DNA of 23,260 bases from an uncultured Ignavibacteriota bacterium (lineage in GTDB: Bacteria > Bacteroidota > Ignavibacteria > Tepidaquicellales > Tepidaquicellaceae), in the NCBI GenBank assembly GCA_937915485.1, contig CALGII010000260.1:1-23260 (forward strand), in the 5' to 3' direction. The position numbers and the translations under genes were made by a program. Within the stretch, counting starts at the first letter, position 1. The number at the start of each line of letters is the position of its first letter. The notes under the pieces were generated by a model. That model made no database searches, was not told where the DNA came from, and saw only the letters and a list, made by a program, of their open reading frames with translations. Shown here one piece after another: positions 1 through 6,904 of the stretch.

Positions 1-28
1 CTCCCTCGAAAACCACGGAAAAATTCCG

Positions 29-36
29 TATATTTG
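29..36 (+). promoter_or_regulatory. Putative -7 promoter box for rocD
   Basis: TATATTTG matches the Bacteroidota sigma-A -7 consensus TAnnTTTG and lies about 50 bases before the rocD start. No TTG sits at the usual 17-23 base spacing upstream; the nearest candidate is TCG. Only the -7 half is therefore supported. Confidence 0.35.
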
Positions 37-88
37 TACACAATTCTAATCGAATATTCAATTTTTTCAAAATATAATAATCAATTTT

Positions 89-1288
89 ATGAACACGAAA
101 CAATTTATAGAAATCGAAGACAATTACGGAGCGCACAATTACCATCCGCTCGACGTGGTCATCGAAAAAGCCGAAGGCGTATGGGTGTGGGACGTTGACG
201 GGAATAAATATCTCGACTGTCTCGCGGCGTATTCCGCGGTCAATCAGGGTCACTGCCACCCGAGAATTATAAACGCTTTGAAGAAGCAGGCGGAAAAAGT
301 GACTCTCACGTCGCGCGCGTTCAGGAACGACCAGTTGCCTTTGCTTTGCAAGGAACTCTGCGAACTCACCGGATACGAAATGGTGCTTCCTATGAACTCC
401 GGCGCGGAAGCGGTTGAAACCGCGCTCAAGGCAGTAAGGAAATGGGGCTACACTGTCAAGAAAGTGCCCGAGAACAAGGCGGAAATAATCGTCTGCACGA
501 ATAATTTCGCGGGCAGGACGATTTCCATTATTAGTTTTTCTACTGAAGAGCAGTACAAGGCGGGATTCGGTCCCCTGACGCCGGGATACAAGGTCGTGAA
601 ATACGGCGACGCTGCCGATTTTGAAAAAGCAATCACACCGAACACGGTAGCATTCATAGTCGAACCGATTCAGGGCGAAGGCGGAGTCATCGTTCCTGAA
701 GAAGGTTACCTTAAGAAGACTTTCGACCTCTGCAAGAAGAATAACATACTCTTCGTAGCGGATGAAATTCAGTCGGGACTCGGCAGAAGCGGAAAACTTT
801 TCGCGTTCATGTACGAAGGGATAAAGCCCGACGTAGTGACGATAGGCAAAGCTCTTTCGGGCGGCTGCTACCCCGTATCGGCGATGCTATCTACAAAAGA
901 GGTTCTGGGCGTGTTCAAGCCCGGCGACCACGGCTCGACGTTCGGCGGAAATCCGCTCGGCTGCGCAGTCGCGCGCGAAAGCCTTAAGGTTCTCGTCGAG
1001 GAAGGACTGGTAGAAAAGTCATACGAACTCGGCGAATATTTCAGGAACAAACTCAGAGCGATTAAGACAACGCACGTGAAAGAAATAAGAGGCAAAGGAC
1101 TCTTCATAGGCGTGGAACTGAAGCCCGAAGCGGGCGGCGCGAGGAAATACTGCGAAGGTCTCAAGAATCTCGGCGTGCTCTGCAAGGAAACACACGAAAA
1201 CGTCATCAGATTCGCTCCTCCGCTCGTAATAAAGAAGGAGGAAATCGACTGGGCGGTAGAACAGGTAAACAAAGTGCTCGCGAACTAA
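89..1288 (+). CDS. rocD: Ornithine--oxo-acid aminotransferase
   Basis: A PLP-dependent class III aminotransferase that moves the delta-amino group of ornithine to 2-oxoglutarate, giving glutamate semialdehyde, in arginine and proline metabolism in the cytosol. At 399 aa it has the normal family length. Visible motifs are the cofactor phosphate-binding NSGAEA (103-108), VEPIQGEGG (191-199), the PLP-pyridine Asp in ADEIQSGLGRSG (D225), the Schiff-base lysine in TIGKALSGG (K254) and STFGGNPLGCAVA near the C-terminus. AYSAVNQGHCHP around Y48 matches the ornithine-aminotransferase-specific tyrosine region better than acetylornithine or GABA aminotransferases. The segment usually written FHGRT or FWGRT reads FAGRT; the arginine (R143) is kept. 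It is a single-gene unit: a -7 box lies upstream and a strong hairpin terminator follows within 25 bases. Family assignment is firm and substrate is likely. Confidence 0.93.
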   Translation: MNTKQFIEIEDNYGAHNYHPLDVVIEKAEGVWVWDVDGNKYLDCLAAYSAVNQGHCHPRIINALKKQAEKVTLTSRAFRNDQLPLLCKELCELTGYEMVLPMNSGAEAVETALKAVRKWGYTVKKVPENKAEIIVCTNNFAGRTISIISFSTEEQYKAGFGPLTPGYKVVKYGDAADFEKAITPNTVAFIVEPIQGEGGVIVPEEGYLKKTFDLCKKNNILFVADEIQSGLGRSGKLFAFMYEGIKPDVVTIGKALSGGCYPVSAMLSTKEVLGVFKPGDHGSTFGGNPLGCAVARESLKVLVEEGLVEKSYELGEYFRNKLRAIKTTHVKEIRGKGLFIGVELKPEAGGARKYCEGLKNLGVLCKETHENVIRFAPPLVIKKEEIDWAVEQVNKVLAN

Positions 1289-1310
1289 CAAAGCATATTC
1301 GTAATAAGAA

Positions 1311-1337
1311 AAGGGAGTTCTTCGAACTCCCTTTTTT
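1311..1337. terminator. Hairpin terminator between convergent genes
   Basis: A 10-bp perfect stem AAGGGAGTTC/GAACTCCCTT with a TTC loop is followed on the plus strand by TTTTTT. On the minus strand the stem is followed by a T-rich TTTTCTTATT, so it can also end the convergent gene at 1358. It is best read as a bidirectional rho-independent terminator. Confidence 0.88.
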
Positions 1338-1357
1338 ATTTGTAACAAAATAATTTC

Positions 1358-3313
1358 CTATTTCACAACGCTCATCTTCTTTGTTTCGGTATAGTTTCCC
1401 GAAGTAAGAGTATAGAAGTAAACTCCGCTCGAAAGTTTTGAAGCATCGAGCGTGCAGTTGTAATATCCTGCATCCATATAACCTTCAAACATCGACATTA
1501 CTTCTTTGCCGAGAATGTTATAAACCTTTAGAGAGGTGTTACCCGCTTTAGGAAGACCGAACTTGATATTGGTTGTCGGATTAAACGGATTCGGATAATT
1601 CTGATTCATTTCGAAATTTTTCGGAATCCCGATGTTTTCATTTGAAATCGAGTTGGGTATAACATTTGTTTTAAGGGCATTCTGCACTTCCGCCATGTTG
1701 TTCGCGCTTGCTCCCTTATATACGTAAATTACCAACTGACAGTTTGCGGCAATCCAGGCGGAAGGAATTGTTGTCGAGAATGATTTGCTTATTGTCTGAC
1801 CCGCATTCCAGTTCGTGGTGGTGAGGGTCTCTCCGTTCATGCCGTTAACAACGTTTCTTACCACGTGATTATGAACGAATGTGGAACTTCCGGGACAGGT
1901 GCCGTTTCCCGTCTGGGCATAAACAAGATTGTTCTCCATTATTTCATAAGTAATGCTGTACGTTCCGGTCAGATTGCAGTTTGTAGAAGCATTGAGCGAT
2001 ACGTTCAATTGACCATTTGACGAATTGTAATTTTGGGACACGATGTTAATCGATACAGGAGTTGTTGCATAGTTCGTGTACCTGTTAGTCACTAAGCCCG
2101 TCCAGGTAGTATAATCACCCGGAGCGTTTTGCCTGTCAACAATTCCTGTCGGATACGCGTTTAACGATAAAGCGCCGAGTATACCGTTCCCGTTGAAATT
2201 TATCCAGGGATCCGAGCCGCTGCCGTGATATGCAACTACTACCAGCGACGGATAAGTCGTTTCAAGAGTATGCGCGGTCGATGCGCCGCAAGGACACCAC
2301 TGGCACCAGGTCCCCGTGCAATACTCTAGAAGTACATTTCTTGACACGTTCGAAACGTAAATTGTCGCCCTCATCGTATCGTTCGTCTGATTCTGATCCC
2401 CGCCGAGTTGTGATACAACCGTCAGATTATAACTGCCGACTGCAGGCGTCCAGTTCGTGAAAGTCAACTGTTGTGACGCGTTAGGCGCAAGTCCGGTAAC
2501 ATTCTGAGTTGAAGTATATCCGCCGGGGGTTATTGTCATCGTAACCGGGAACGACTGGGCTGTCGAGCCCCAGTTCTTAACAGTCGCTTTTGGCGATACT
2601 GTAACCGGAGGGATGTTGTTTTTAGGATTATCGATCGCTATTACGCCGACATCGTTAGTGTAAGGCGCTCCAATAACTACATTATCCAGATAAAGTTCAT
2701 TGCCGTATGCCGACACGCCCGTGAACTTAATCATATTCGTTCCAAGCGGAAGCGCATATCTTTTCGTTGCCCATTGAGATGATGTCGGCACGAATAAATT
2801 AGTGGTCGGCGGGGCTGTGACGAGAGGACCGCTTACGCCCCCTGCCAATTCAATCAGCATTGTCCACGCTGTTCCCCCATTCGTGGACGTATAAATCTGA
2901 AGTTTGTCAACTTCCGTCTGGTATGTCGCGTAAGCGTGGTCGAGCTTCAGCGAATCACCCGCAACGGCGGAAGGAAATACCGGAGTAATCAGATTCAAAG
3001 TACCGGAAGAAATATTGTAGAAATCGGCGAGCGCTGACGCCGCGCCAATGCCGTATCCGCTCGCATCGGTTGAACGGGTCCAGTTAGTGGTTCCTGAAAC
3101 CGACCAGCCGCTTGGCGGAAATGTCGCACTCTCAAAATCTGCGACTAAAAACGTCATTATGTTATCGCCTCCGGGTGTTGTTACGGAGAAATACGTCTTA
3201 TCGTTTTGAACAGGCGTAAAGTTTTTCGGTTTATTATTCTGCGCGGATAATAAATTTGACAGAATAATCGTAAGGACTAATGCTGCAAGCCCTCTTAGTA
3301 AATTTTTTCCCAT
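1358..3313 (-). CDS. Secreted Omp28-like thioredoxin-fold protein with T9SS sorting domain
   Basis: A 651-aa exported protein. An N-terminal signal peptide (about 1-24, ending LLSAQ) is followed by a beta-rich choice-of-anchor-J-like domain (about 55-215, starting DFESATFPPSGW), a CARDB/Ig-like domain (about 218-318), an Omp28-like region (about 322-560) and a C-terminal T9SS type A sorting domain (about 572-651). The sorting domain contains NYPNPFNP, LKVYNILGKEV and the ending SGVYFYTLTSGNYTETKKM. The Omp28 region has a thioredoxin-like start, LLEYCTGTWCQWCPCG, with Cys at 332, 337, 340 and 342, and a YPTG turn near P388 that resembles the thioredoxin cis-proline. Four more cysteines follow (446, 473, 525, 620). 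It is predicted to cross the outer membrane by T9SS and be surface-attached or released. The enzymatic role is unknown: redox activity is possible, adhesion equally so. It lies 67 bases downstream of another T9SS cargo gene and may be cotranscribed with it. Confidence 0.85.
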   Translation of the reverse strand: MGKNLLRGLAALVLTIILSNLLSAQNNKPKNFTPVQNDKTYFSVTTPGGDNIMTFLVADFESATFPPSGWSVSGTTNWTRSTDASGYGIGAASALADFYNISSGTLNLITPVFPSAVAGDSLKLDHAYATYQTEVDKLQIYTSTNGGTAWTMLIELAGGVSGPLVTAPPTTNLFVPTSSQWATKRYALPLGTNMIKFTGVSAYGNELYLDNVVIGAPYTNDVGVIAIDNPKNNIPPVTVSPKATVKNWGSTAQSFPVTMTITPGGYTSTQNVTGLAPNASQQLTFTNWTPAVGSYNLTVVSQLGGDQNQTNDTMRATIYVSNVSRNVLLEYCTGTWCQWCPCGASTAHTLETTYPSLVVVAYHGSGSDPWINFNGNGILGALSLNAYPTGIVDRQNAPGDYTTWTGLVTNRYTNYATTPVSINIVSQNYNSSNGQLNVSLNASTNCNLTGTYSITYEIMENNLVYAQTGNGTCPGSSTFVHNHVVRNVVNGMNGETLTTTNWNAGQTISKSFSTTIPSAWIAANCQLVIYVYKGASANNMAEVQNALKTNVIPNSISNENIGIPKNFEMNQNYPNPFNPTTNIKFGLPKAGNTSLKVYNILGKEVMSMFEGYMDAGYYNCTLDASKLSSGVYFYTLTSGNYTETKKMSVVK

Positions 3314-3380
3314 GGCCTTAAATTAATATTTTATGAAGTAGAGTAAATTCAATATAAACAAACAGGAATTCTTTATTTAT

Positions 3381-5099
3381 TCACTTCAACAGTATCATCT
3401 TTCTGGTTTGCGTGTACGCACCCGAATTAATCGTGTAAAAATACAATCCACCCGATAAAGATCCCGCATCGAAGTTCACGAAATGATTTCCGGGTTCTTT
3501 GATTTCATCGAGCAGCACGGCTATCTGACGTCCGAGAACGTCGTAAACTTTGATTGTTGTTCTTCCCGTTTTACCGACGCTGAAATTTATCGTGGTCATC
3601 GGATTGAACGGGTTCGGATAATTCTGCGAGAGTTTATAATCATACGCAGTGCCGTTTTCGCCTGAGATTCCGGTAGCGTTTGTAACGAGAAACTTATAAT
3701 GCCCCGTAGGAGCGGTAATAGGTTTTGTCATCGTCTTTCCGCTCACAGACGTGCCCGAAATGTAGTAGTACACCTTTGTATTCAGCGGCTGAGCGGGTAT
3801 GTACGCCTTAAAAGTATCAACGGTTTGCGTCATGCTCAATTGATTGTATCCCGCGGCAGTGTCGATGCTCCAGTACAATTTCGCCGAAGCGATTCCGCTC
3901 TTATGCTTCATCAGCGCTTTTACTTCATAAGGAGTTGTCGTGTTGTTCGTGTTCCTTAAACCTGAATGCGAAATGAACAGCGGCTGATAAACCCCGATTT
4001 CCTTCGTTATGCAGTGCACGGCGCCGGAAGCGGGTATGATGGAAGTGCAGTTTATGCCGACCACGCGGTATCCGGGCATCGCGTCGCGGTATATCCTTAA
4101 CGCTGTCGTGTCCTGCGGGAAACCGTATATCGGAACGATGACGGTCTTGTTCACGATAAGTGAATTCGTGTATGTAAAATAATTCGAATTCGGAGGATAC
4201 TGTCCTCCAGAACTCGGCGGCATCGGTATTCTCACGACCTTGTATGGTTTTCCGTAACAGGTTAGATAATTATTAAGTATGAACTGAAGGTTCAGTTCTA
4301 TCTGCGGTCCGTCGGCAACACCCGTCGGATACTGGCCTACCATAAGCGTTTCCTCGTCGAGTAGTTTCATGTGCATGTCGATGTGGTGTATGCCGTCGTA
4401 AGGCAGGACGTCCATGAACGCGTAGCGTTTAATTCCCATATACTTGCTCATCATCGTATCGATTTCCGTTTCCGTCTTTCCGGGATTTTCGTTGAGTATG
4501 AGTTTCGATGAAAACGCGGTGCCGTTACCGTCAACCATAAAGTTGCCGCCCGTAGCGGTAATGTTATACGGTGAACTTGTCATTGAATGAAGCGGCACGT
4601 TGAAGAACCTCGAAATCGGAGCGGACAGCGTATCGTCCGCCGGACGCGGGCGGTTGTATATCCAGTCAACCATTCTCAGCGTGTCAATATCCTTCGTATA
4701 AACGCACCAGGGACCGTAATCCCTGCACCAAATAGAGTTGTAAGGCTTATGCATGAAATTCAGGTTCACGAGAGGAACACCGTATGACGTAAGAGAACTC
4801 TTCACGGAATTCGAATCCGAACATACAATAATTACGCGGCATTCCTGCTGGACGTAACTTACTATCTGGGCAAGTATGGACGTGTAAGAAGTCCAGGTTA
4901 TCATCACGGATTGAAATTCCTCCCATTCCGCCATCGTCCTCACCCGCGAGTAAGGAGGATTAATGTCATCGGGCTTGCCAGACGGGGGTACATATGTTTT
5001 ATAAATTTCCTTTTCGTAAGGAGTCATGTAATTCGGAAGGTCCTGAGAAATAACGCTCGCGCTAATCAGCAGAAAAACCAGTAAGAAAATTTTTTTCAT
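3381..5099 (-). CDS. Secreted agmatine/peptidylarginine deiminase family protein (PAD_porph) with T9SS sorting domain
   Basis: A 572-aa protein with a signal peptide (1-19, ending SVISQ), a guanidino-group-modifying enzyme domain (about 22-375), an Ig-like spacer (about 385-475) and a T9SS sorting domain (about 488-572, NYPNPFNP at 493-500). Residues expected of the deiminase active site are all present: D127 in WCRDYGPW, GGN (184-186), H239 and D241 in HHIDMHMK, N312, and the nucleophilic C363 in GAVHCITKE. Family members hydrolyse guanidino groups, agmatine to N-carbamoylputrescine or peptidyl-arginine to citrulline. Export and a YNRPRP segment with R150 and R152 recall Porphyromonas gingivalis PPAD, which uses two arginines to hold the carboxylate of a C-terminal arginine substrate. 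Cytosolic agmatine deiminases lack signal peptide and sorting domain. A peptidylarginine or free-agmatine substrate outside the cell is inferred. It starts 14 bases after hldD, so cotranscription is likely. Confidence 0.88.
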   Translation of the reverse strand: MKKIFLLVFLLISASVISQDLPNYMTPYEKEIYKTYVPPSGKPDDINPPYSRVRTMAEWEEFQSVMITWTSYTSILAQIVSYVQQECRVIIVCSDSNSVKSSLTSYGVPLVNLNFMHKPYNSIWCRDYGPWCVYTKDIDTLRMVDWIYNRPRPADDTLSAPISRFFNVPLHSMTSSPYNITATGGNFMVDGNGTAFSSKLILNENPGKTETEIDTMMSKYMGIKRYAFMDVLPYDGIHHIDMHMKLLDEETLMVGQYPTGVADGPQIELNLQFILNNYLTCYGKPYKVVRIPMPPSSGGQYPPNSNYFTYTNSLIVNKTVIVPIYGFPQDTTALRIYRDAMPGYRVVGINCTSIIPASGAVHCITKEIGVYQPLFISHSGLRNTNNTTTPYEVKALMKHKSGIASAKLYWSIDTAAGYNQLSMTQTVDTFKAYIPAQPLNTKVYYYISGTSVSGKTMTKPITAPTGHYKFLVTNATGISGENGTAYDYKLSQNYPNPFNPMTTINFSVGKTGRTTIKVYDVLGRQIAVLLDEIKEPGNHFVNFDAGSLSGGLYFYTINSGAYTQTRKMILLK

Positions 5100-5113
5100 T
5101 AAATTATATTATG

Positions 5114-6091
5114 TTACTGTAAATAGGGAAAATCTTTTGTAAGGTAATTGCCGACGTAATCTTTTACGGCGTTTTCAATGGGCGTCGGGACGCCCTTATA
5201 ACCGGCGTTCCTTAGTTTTGTCATATCAGCCTGTGTAAAATCCTGATACCTGCCTTTAAGCACACCCGGCATGTCGAAATACTCTATGTTTTCCTTTACA
5301 CCAAGCGCGGCGAACACGGGTTTTATGAACTCGTTAAAAGTTGTCGCCTTGCCTGTGCCGGCATTAAATAAACCGTTCACGTTTTTGTTCTCTCCGAGAA
5401 ATATTGTCATATCAACGGCGTCCTTCACATAAACGAAATCTCTTTTCTGGTCACCGTCTTTATATTCCTTGCTGTCGGATTTAAAAAGCCTCGCCTTTCC
5501 AGTTTCCTTAATCTGCCCGAAACACTTGTGCACTATACTTCTCATATCTCCTTTATGGTATTCGTTGGGACCGAAAACGTTGAAGTATTTCATTCCCGCA
5601 ATCCTGTCAAGCAGTCCCTCGCGCGAAGCCCAGAGGTCGAAAAGTTGTTTTGAATATCCGTAAGGATTGAGAGGTTTCAGTTTATGGAGTTCGTTAACGT
5701 CGTCCCTGTACCCGTTCTCACCCGCCCCGTAAGTAGCCGCGGACGAGGCATACACGAACCTCACGTCGTTGTCAACGCAGTGATTGCACATGAACTTCGT
5801 GTATTCGTAATTGTTCCTGAGCAGAAAATTCATATCAAGTTGAGTGGTCGAACTGCAAGCCCCGAGATGATAGAAGACCGATACTTTATTATTCTTAAGA
5901 AATCCGTCGTGCACCATGTGTCCGAAATCGTCCCTGTCGAACACGTCAAGGAATTTTAACGGTATAATGTTCTTGTATTTATCGGTCTCGCCTAAATGGT
6001 CGACGATAATAATATCGGTTATTCCTTTTCCGTTAAGCGCCCAAACCAGAGCGCTGCCTATGAAACCTGCGCCGCCTGTTACTATAATCAT
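5114..6091 (-). CDS. hldD: ADP-L-glycero-D-manno-heptose 6-epimerase
   Basis: A short-chain dehydrogenase/reductase-type epimerase that converts ADP-D-glycero-D-manno-heptose to the L-glycero form, the last step in making the heptose donor for LPS inner core. The 325 aa match the family. The NAD(P)-binding GGAGFIGS lies at 6-13, YHLGACSSTT (74-83) and YASSAATYG (114-122) carry the catalytic serine region, and Y144 and K148 form YxxxK. The HldD-specific second catalytic lysine is K180 in NEYHKGDMRS, and KRDFVYVKD follows. These features separate it from UDP-glucose epimerases. The preceding Nudix gene ends 2 bases before its ATG, which implies translational coupling. No other heptose genes (gmhA, hldE) lie in the window. 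It implies a Gram-negative outer membrane with heptose-containing lipopolysaccharide. Confidence 0.93.
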   Translation of the reverse strand: MIIVTGGAGFIGSALVWALNGKGITDIIIVDHLGETDKYKNIIPLKFLDVFDRDDFGHMVHDGFLKNNKVSVFYHLGACSSTTQLDMNFLLRNNYEYTKFMCNHCVDNDVRFVYASSAATYGAGENGYRDDVNELHKLKPLNPYGYSKQLFDLWASREGLLDRIAGMKYFNVFGPNEYHKGDMRSIVHKCFGQIKETGKARLFKSDSKEYKDGDQKRDFVYVKDAVDMTIFLGENKNVNGLFNAGTGKATTFNEFIKPVFAALGVKENIEYFDMPGVLKGRYQDFTQADMTKLRNAGYKGVPTPIENAVKDYVGNYLTKDFPYLQ

Positions 6092-6093
6092 AA

Positions 6094-6558
6094 TTAAATT
6101 TTTATTTCAACGAATGTCCCCGCAAGCGATTTCCTTCCGAAACCCTTGTCAATAAAATTAACATTTTCTTTCTGAGATTTAAAGAACAACTTTTGTGCCG
6201 CTTTCCGCGCGTCCAGCCAGAGAAAACTGCTGTGTTCGCGGGAGATTTTTACTCCCTTGTCGCGCGTTAAGCAGATAAACAGAGGAATTATACTTACAGA
6301 ATCCTTATCGGGAAGGTATAATCCAGTCGTGTGAGGAAGCACGAATAATTTTTCCGGCGTGAGTCCTGTTTCCTCGCCGACCTCCCTCAATGCTGTCTCA
6401 TACGCCTTCTCGCCCGCCTCAATCCTGCCTGTAACGATTTGCCATATACCGGGATAAAGAGAATCGTCATCGCTCCGTTTAAGCAGAAGGAATTTCAAAC
6501 CGTCTTTCGAAGGTCTGACCACATAACACTCTATGAATATTGAATTGACTTCGGGCAA
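6094..6558 (-). CDS. Nudix hydrolase
   Basis: A 154-aa pyrophosphohydrolase of the Nudix family, which cleaves nucleoside diphosphates linked to another group. The full Nudix box G-x5-E-x7-REVGEETGL is at residues 44-66 (G44, E50, R58, E59, E62, E63), so the metal site looks intact. LKRSDDDSLYPGIWQIVTG ahead of it resembles dATP- and dihydroneopterin-triphosphate-type subfamilies. Sequence alone does not fix the substrate. The ORF has no ATG: the only usable start after the in-frame TGA is TTG (MPEVNS...), and its upstream region is directly occupied by the repeat element at 6564-6904. It is coupled to hldD by a 2-base gap, so a sugar-nucleotide or housekeeping substrate is conceivable but unproven. 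Confidence 0.85.
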   Translation of the reverse strand: MPEVNSIFIECYVVRPSKDGLKFLLLKRSDDDSLYPGIWQIVTGRIEAGEKAYETALREVGEETGLTPEKLFVLPHTTGLYLPDKDSVSIIPLFICLTRDKGVKISREHSSFLWLDARKAAQKLFFKSQKENVNFIDKGFGRKSLAGTFVEIKI

Positions 6559-6638
6559 GTTATTTCAATTAGTAATTAATAATTAGTAATTAGTAATTAT
6601 AGATTTCTGAAAAACGATTCGTGAAACTTCTTTTTATA

Positions 6639-6660
6639 ACCCCACCTTTTAAGGTGGGGT
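6639..6660. repeat. Palindrome 1 of the element
   Basis: Perfect 10-bp arms ACCCCACCTT/AAGGTGGGGT with a TT loop. AAAAA follows on the plus strand. Confidence 0.85.
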
Positions 6661-6677
6661 AAAAATGATTCCAACCA

Positions 6678-6693
6678 AAGGGCTTTAGCCCTT
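6678..6693. repeat. Palindrome 2 of the element
   Basis: Perfect 7-bp arms AAGGGCT/AGCCCTT with a TT loop. The GGGCT/AGCCC core is shared with the next palindrome. Confidence 0.85.
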
Positions 6694-6709
6694 AAAGCAT
6701 CAGGAACTT

Positions 6710-6725
6710 GCGGGCTGAAGCCCGC
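6710..6725. repeat. Palindrome 3 of the element
   Basis: Perfect 7-bp arms GCGGGCT/AGCCCGC with a GA loop, followed by TTTTTAT on the plus strand. It could act as a plus-strand terminator, although both flanking genes are on the minus strand. Confidence 0.85.
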
Positions 6726-6746
6726 TTTTTATAATCATTCGTTTTC

Positions 6747-6766
6747 CCCTACTCTAAAGAGTAGGG
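6747..6766. repeat. Palindrome 4 of the element
   Basis: Perfect 9-bp arms CCCTACTCT/AGAGTAGGG with an AA loop. It mirrors palindrome 1 in position and in its C-rich outer edge. Confidence 0.85.
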
Positions 6767-6904
6767 TTAATATATTTGTTAGAATTTATTCGTATTGTGT
6801 TTTCCAGAAGTCCCTAATTAATATTGACTCAGCGCTTAAAATTTACCAGCACGATAAATACCCGCTCTTAATTACTAATTATTAATTACTAATTACTAAT
6901 TGAA

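Larger units (their letters stand above)
6564..6904. repeat. MITE-like palindrome element with heptad inverted ends
   Basis: This 341-base unit fills the gap between the Nudix start and the polA stop. Each end is made of five 7-bp units in exact register: 6566-6600 (CAATTAG, TAATTAA, TAATTAG, TAATTAG, TAATTAT) and the inverted copy at 6868-6902. Including two outer bases, the arms match at 34 of 37 positions without gaps. Inside are four palindromes, all with 2-base loops (6639-6660, 6678-6693, 6710-6725, 6747-6766). ATGATT before the second and AATCAT after the third give a nested symmetric layout. There is no ORF of note. It resembles non-autonomous REP/MITE-type elements; the family is not identified. 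Confidence 0.7.

Noticed and set aside
6710..6732. Palindrome 3 as the terminator of a plus-strand gene
   Set aside because: No plus-strand gene reads toward it. The T-run is more simply part of the palindrome element.
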